This document shows, one piece after another, positions 8,145 through 10,301 of a stretch of 10,301 nucleotides of DNA. Source of the DNA: JBGPBY01 sp041481485. GTDB taxonomy: Bacteria > Acidobacteriota > Terriglobia > 20CM-2-55-15. The stretch spans positions 1 through 10,301 of the forward strand of contig JBGPBY010000251.1 in the NCBI GenBank assembly GCA_041481485.1. The letters run 5' to 3'. How positions within the stretch are numbered: position 1 is the stretch's first letter; every line of letters starts with the position of its first letter. Below the pieces are notes generated by a model, which was given only the letters and a program-made list of their open reading frames with translations, had not been told where the DNA came from and made no database searches. The translations under genes were made by a program, and so were the position numbers.

Positions 8145-8233
8145 GGGCGGAAATTTGTTTAGATGCCTGCATCTCTCCTGTGAGAAGATGGCCGCAAAGC
8201 GACCATTTCCTTGAACGAGGAGACAAATTCCAT

Positions 8234-9454
8234 ATGCGGCTAATCACCCTACCGGTCGTGGTTCTGCTCACGCTCGCGGTCCAGGAACTTCCCGATGCGG
8301 CAACTCTTCGCAAACAGGTCCAGGATGCGGCCAAAAATCGCAAGAGCATTCAGTATGTCTCAGAAATAACCGGAGAAGTTACGCTCGACGGTAAGCCCGT
8401 GACCGAGGTCAATTCCGGCGGAAGAAAAATTCCGGTGCAAACCGCTGTCGGCAAGCAGAACGTCGCGGTGCAGAATCCTGGCAAGGCCCGCGTCGAACTC
8501 GAACTGGGGGCGGGAAACCTCATGGTGTCCGATGGAGAGTCGACATGGACTTATCGTCCGGCGACGAAACTCTATTCGAAAATTACGGCAGCGCAGGCGC
8601 CGGATGGTGTAGCCGCGAATCTGGCGGTACTCGATGTGATGGGTTTCTTTGAAGATCAGAAGACCGCAAAGACCGTTCGAGCGGAATCCATCAGTATCGA
8701 TGGGCAGAACTTCGATTGCTGGGTGATTACCAGCAGCGTGAAGATTCCCGTGGGTGCTGCTATGGGAGGCACGCTTTCCGACGGCGTCATGAGCACATGG
8801 ATCGACAAGAAACTGCTTCTCGCCGTTCAGGAAGTGATTGCGTATTCCGTAAAAGTGGCGCCCGCAGCCGGGGCAGCGCCAGTCGAATATCAGGCGAAAC
8901 TGAAGCAGGTGGTTCGCTCTCTGAAAGTCGATCAGCCGGTGCCCGCCACATTGTTTGCGTTTGTTCCGCCACCGGACGCCAAGGAGCAGCCGGCACAGAT
9001 TGCCGGACGCGTCGATCTTACCGGCAAGGACGCGCCAACGTTTAAAGTGGTCAGCATGGATGGGAAAGCTTTCAGTCTCGATTCGCTGAAGGGGAAAACC
9101 GTATTGCTGGATTTCTGGGAAACCTGGTGTGGCCCCTGCATTCGAAGCATGCCGACAACGGACAAGCTTTATGCGGACTACAAAAACGCGGGCTTTTTGA
9201 TTTTAGGCGTTGACGTCGATGAAAGCCGCGATACCGTTGAAAAATTCCTGAAAACCAAACCGTTGCCGTATCCCGTAGTGCTGGGAACGGAATCGGGAAT
9301 TCCGGCGGCTTACGGAGTTACCGTTTTCCCAACGTTTGTTTTGATCGGACCGGATGGAAAAATCGCCTCGCATCAGTTTGGTTTTAGTGAATCCGCATTG
9401 GCCAATATTCTCAAGAATGCGGGATTGGCCCAAACGGCTCAGGCATCGCAATAA
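8234..9454 (+). CDS. Exported LolA-like/TlpA-type thioredoxin fusion protein
   Basis: Encodes 406 residues from ATG 8234, with AGGAG at 8218-8222 (11-nt spacing); the open frame extends upstream to 8180 but without a signal peptide or ribosome site there. Residues 1-17 are a hydrophobic export signal. Residues about 25-240 resemble a LolA/DUF2092-like fold: LMVSDGESTWTYRP in the middle and a WIDKKLLL strand later. Residues about 262-397 are a TlpA/AhpC-type thioredoxin domain with active site WCGPC at 298-302, a cis-Pro in VFPT at 366, and the DFWETWCGPC context. It is therefore likely a periplasmic or membrane-tethered thiol-disulfide reductase; the N-terminal domain may hold a lipid-like or protein ligand. 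No CcmG-type context or cytochrome genes are visible. It is transcribed alone, divergently from the peptidase. Confidence 0.88.
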   Translation: MRLITLPVVVLLTLAVQELPDAATLRKQVQDAAKNRKSIQYVSEITGEVTLDGKPVTEVNSGGRKIPVQTAVGKQNVAVQNPGKARVELELGAGNLMVSDGESTWTYRPATKLYSKITAAQAPDGVAANLAVLDVMGFFEDQKTAKTVRAESISIDGQNFDCWVITSSVKIPVGAAMGGTLSDGVMSTWIDKKLLLAVQEVIAYSVKVAPAAGAAPVEYQAKLKQVVRSLKVDQPVPATLFAFVPPPDAKEQPAQIAGRVDLTGKDAPTFKVVSMDGKAFSLDSLKGKTVLLDFWETWCGPCIRSMPTTDKLYADYKNAGFLILGVDVDESRDTVEKFLKTKPLPYPVVLGTESGIPAAYGVTVFPTFVLIGPDGKIASHQFGFSESALANILKNAGLAQTAQASQ

Positions 9455-9476
9455 GCCGGATTTGCCGCTATCCGGC
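9455..9476 (+). terminator. Hairpin right after the thioredoxin gene
   Basis: A perfect 7-bp stem GCCGGAT (9455-9461) pairs with ATCCGGC (9470-9476) around an 8-nt loop, starting at the base after the TAA stop. The tail GATTTGATATTTG is only moderately T-rich, so it is a weak intrinsic terminator or a 3'-end protecting hairpin. Confidence 0.45.
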
Positions 9477-9512
9477 GATTTGATATTTGAAGTTGAAGGC
9501 TCGCGCTGGAAT

Positions 9513-9613
9513 CCACCGGCTGACGCCGGTGGCTAAGGGGCCTGTCGCCGCTCTGCGGCTCAATAAGGATGCCGTCTCGCGACGTTTTTGTCTCAGCCGC
9601 GTAGCGGCGACAG
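9513..9613. repeat. REP-like hairpin pair in the convergent gap
   Basis: CCACCGGC (9513-9520) pairs perfectly with GCCGGTGG (9525-9532) around a TGAC loop. Next to it an imperfect 19-bp inverted repeat joins 9542-9560 with 9595-9613 (17 of 19 match), and its left arm holds the small hairpin GCCGC-TCT-GCGGC (9547-9559). The gap between the two convergent genes (9455-9633) has no coding frame that I trust. The structures could end transcription from both sides, or they are dispersed REP copies. Confidence 0.6.
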
Positions 9614-9633
9614 ATCAATCGAATTCCCCTTCC

Positions 9634-9997
9634 TCATTGTTCGCTGGGCGGCGCCAGGTTGCTGCGGATTTTGAAGTCGACGTGTTTATCTTCATCCGCG
9701 ATGACCACGGTTCCATACAACGTGAAATGCTCGAACGCTTCGATCCGCAGGTCGTAGCTCCCCGGCAGTGTTTTCCAGCCGGAAATATCCATCGTTATCG
9801 GTCTCGCCCTGACTTGTCATCGCTGTGGCGTAGCGGATATCGTCGGCTTTTTCAGGGACGGCCAGCACCGACACGCGGACGCCGGCAGCTGGCTTTCCTG
9901 TATCCGCCTTCAAGGTTCCCGTAATGACGCCGCTCTGCGCCTGAGATATCGGGATGCCTTGCCCAAAAAGCGCGAGAATCAAAAGAAGTGCGGTCAT
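9634..9997 (-). pseudogene. Frameshifted secreted carboxypeptidase-regulatory-like protein
   Basis: The first frame, from ATG 9997 (GAGG nine bases upstream), gives a signal peptide (MTALLLILALFGQGIPISQAQ) and the start of a carboxypeptidase-regulatory-like beta-sandwich: SGVITGTLKADTGKPAAGVRVSV, then TDNDGYFRLEN. After about 9778 this frame degrades and stops at 9692. In the +1 frame the fold continues convincingly: LPGSYDLRIEAFEHFTLYG, then TVVIADEDKHVDFKIRSNL, ending with a TGA at 9636-9634. Joined, the product is about 120 residues, a single-domain exported protein. The break falls at 9761-9778, near a run of four T and a run of CCC on the plus strand. It may be a real mutation or an assembly error. 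A GTG at 10033 is a less likely start because the signal peptide would begin 12 residues late. Confidence 0.75.
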
Positions 9998-10033
9998 GAA
10001 CCAAGCCCTCGGAATTTTCGGCAAGATTACCAC

Positions 10034-10068
10034 AAAAAAGAATTGCCTCTCCCAACTGGGGCGGAGAG
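10034..10068 (-). terminator. Possible minus-strand terminator
   Basis: On the minus strand a 6-bp stem CTCTCC/GGAGAG (10068-10063 with 10052-10047) is followed by GCAATTC and then six T (10039-10034). The seven-base gap between stem and T-run is wider than usual. It could terminate transcription coming from beyond the right edge, ahead of the frameshifted gene. Confidence 0.3.
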
Positions 10069-10070
10069 AG

Positions 10071-10295
10071 TCCTCACTTGCAACTGTCCGTTGTTTTGTT
10101 GTCCGTTGATTAATGGCCCTGGTGACATTTCCGAATGACCCAATGGGTCAAATCGCGGTCCGGGCTGGGTTCCTTCTGCTCTCGCCGCCCGCGTCCCAAA
10201 CAGTAAATCCGGAAATTGACCCATTGGGTCATTCGGAAATGTCACCAGGGCCATTAATCAACGGACAACAAACAACGGACAGTTGCAAGTGAGGA
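10071..10295. repeat. Near-perfect 80-bp inverted repeat with 64-bp spacer
   Basis: The left arm 10071-10151 and the right arm 10216-10295 are reverse complements over their whole length, except for one extra T in the left arm (TTGTTTTG against TTGTTTG). Each arm holds a direct repeat TGTCCGTTG twice, and at its inner end a 13-bp palindrome GACCCAATGGGTC. The spacer 10152-10215 is GC-rich, without coding sense. The flanks GAGAG (10066-10070) and GAGGG (10296-10300) agree at four of five bases, a weak hint of a target duplication. A MITE-like element or the ends of a deleted insertion sequence fit; a large hairpin is the structural result. Confidence 0.8.
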
Positions 10296-10301
10296 GAGGG
10301 G

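Noticed and set aside
9692..9778. Programmed ribosomal frameshift in the carboxypeptidase-regulatory-like gene
   Set aside because: A +1 shift (or -2) is needed, and the site has no classic slippery heptamer or known +1 stop-codon context. A mutation or sequence error is simpler.
10027..10254. Minus-strand open frame of 75 codons across the long inverted repeat
   Set aside because: Its sequence is the translation of both repeat arms and spacer, with no homology that I recognise and no ribosome site.
10071..10295. Complete insertion sequence
   Set aside because: Only 64 bp lie between the arms, so there is no room for a transposase.

Overview
The window looks like part of a Gram-negative soil-type bacterium, most probably an Acidobacteriota relative. 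This is an inference from gene content: large MIDAS-type VWA membrane proteins, a secreted M28 peptidase with a PA-like region, a LolA-like/TlpA fusion, a small carboxypeptidase-regulatory-like protein, and many REP-like palindromes between genes. No rRNA or other phylogenetic marker is present, so the assignment is moderate.

Layout. Positions 12-103 hold a GC-rich imperfect palindrome next to the end of an operon. Four genes on the minus strand, transcribed right to left, fill 108-7865: a secreted M28 metallopeptidase (6087-7865), a coiled-coil membrane protein with a Gly-Gln/Glu repeat (4480-6066), a BatA-like one-VWA membrane protein (2702-4483) and a two-VWA membrane protein with a GATase1-like domain (108-2705). 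The gaps are 20 nt, a 4-nt ATGA overlap and a 4-nt GTGA overlap, so they look co-transcribed and translationally coupled. Positions 7866-8233 form a divergent regulatory gap holding a candidate promoter for the peptidase and a REPIN-like element. A plus-strand gene at 8234-9454 encodes an exported two-domain protein, LolA-like then TlpA-type thioredoxin with WCGPC. Positions 9455-9633 are a hairpin-rich convergent gap. A minus-strand gene at 9634-9997 (signal peptide plus carboxypeptidase-regulatory-like domain) is split by a frameshift near 9761-9778. The right edge (10071-10295) is a near-perfect inverted repeat with arms of about 80 bp.

How the parts may work together. The last three operon genes match the membrane and periplasmic part of MoxR/BatA-type VWA clusters: two MIDAS proteins anchored at both ends plus a coiled-coil partner. 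The usual MoxR AAA+ ATPase and DUF58 protein are not in the window; an exported M28 peptidase leads the operon instead. The encoded proteins all face the cell envelope. I see no phage, CRISPR, tRNA or rRNA. The most unusual items are the peptidase-led VWA operon, the frameshifted gene and the long terminal inverted repeat. I do not see decisive evidence for a wholly new system.
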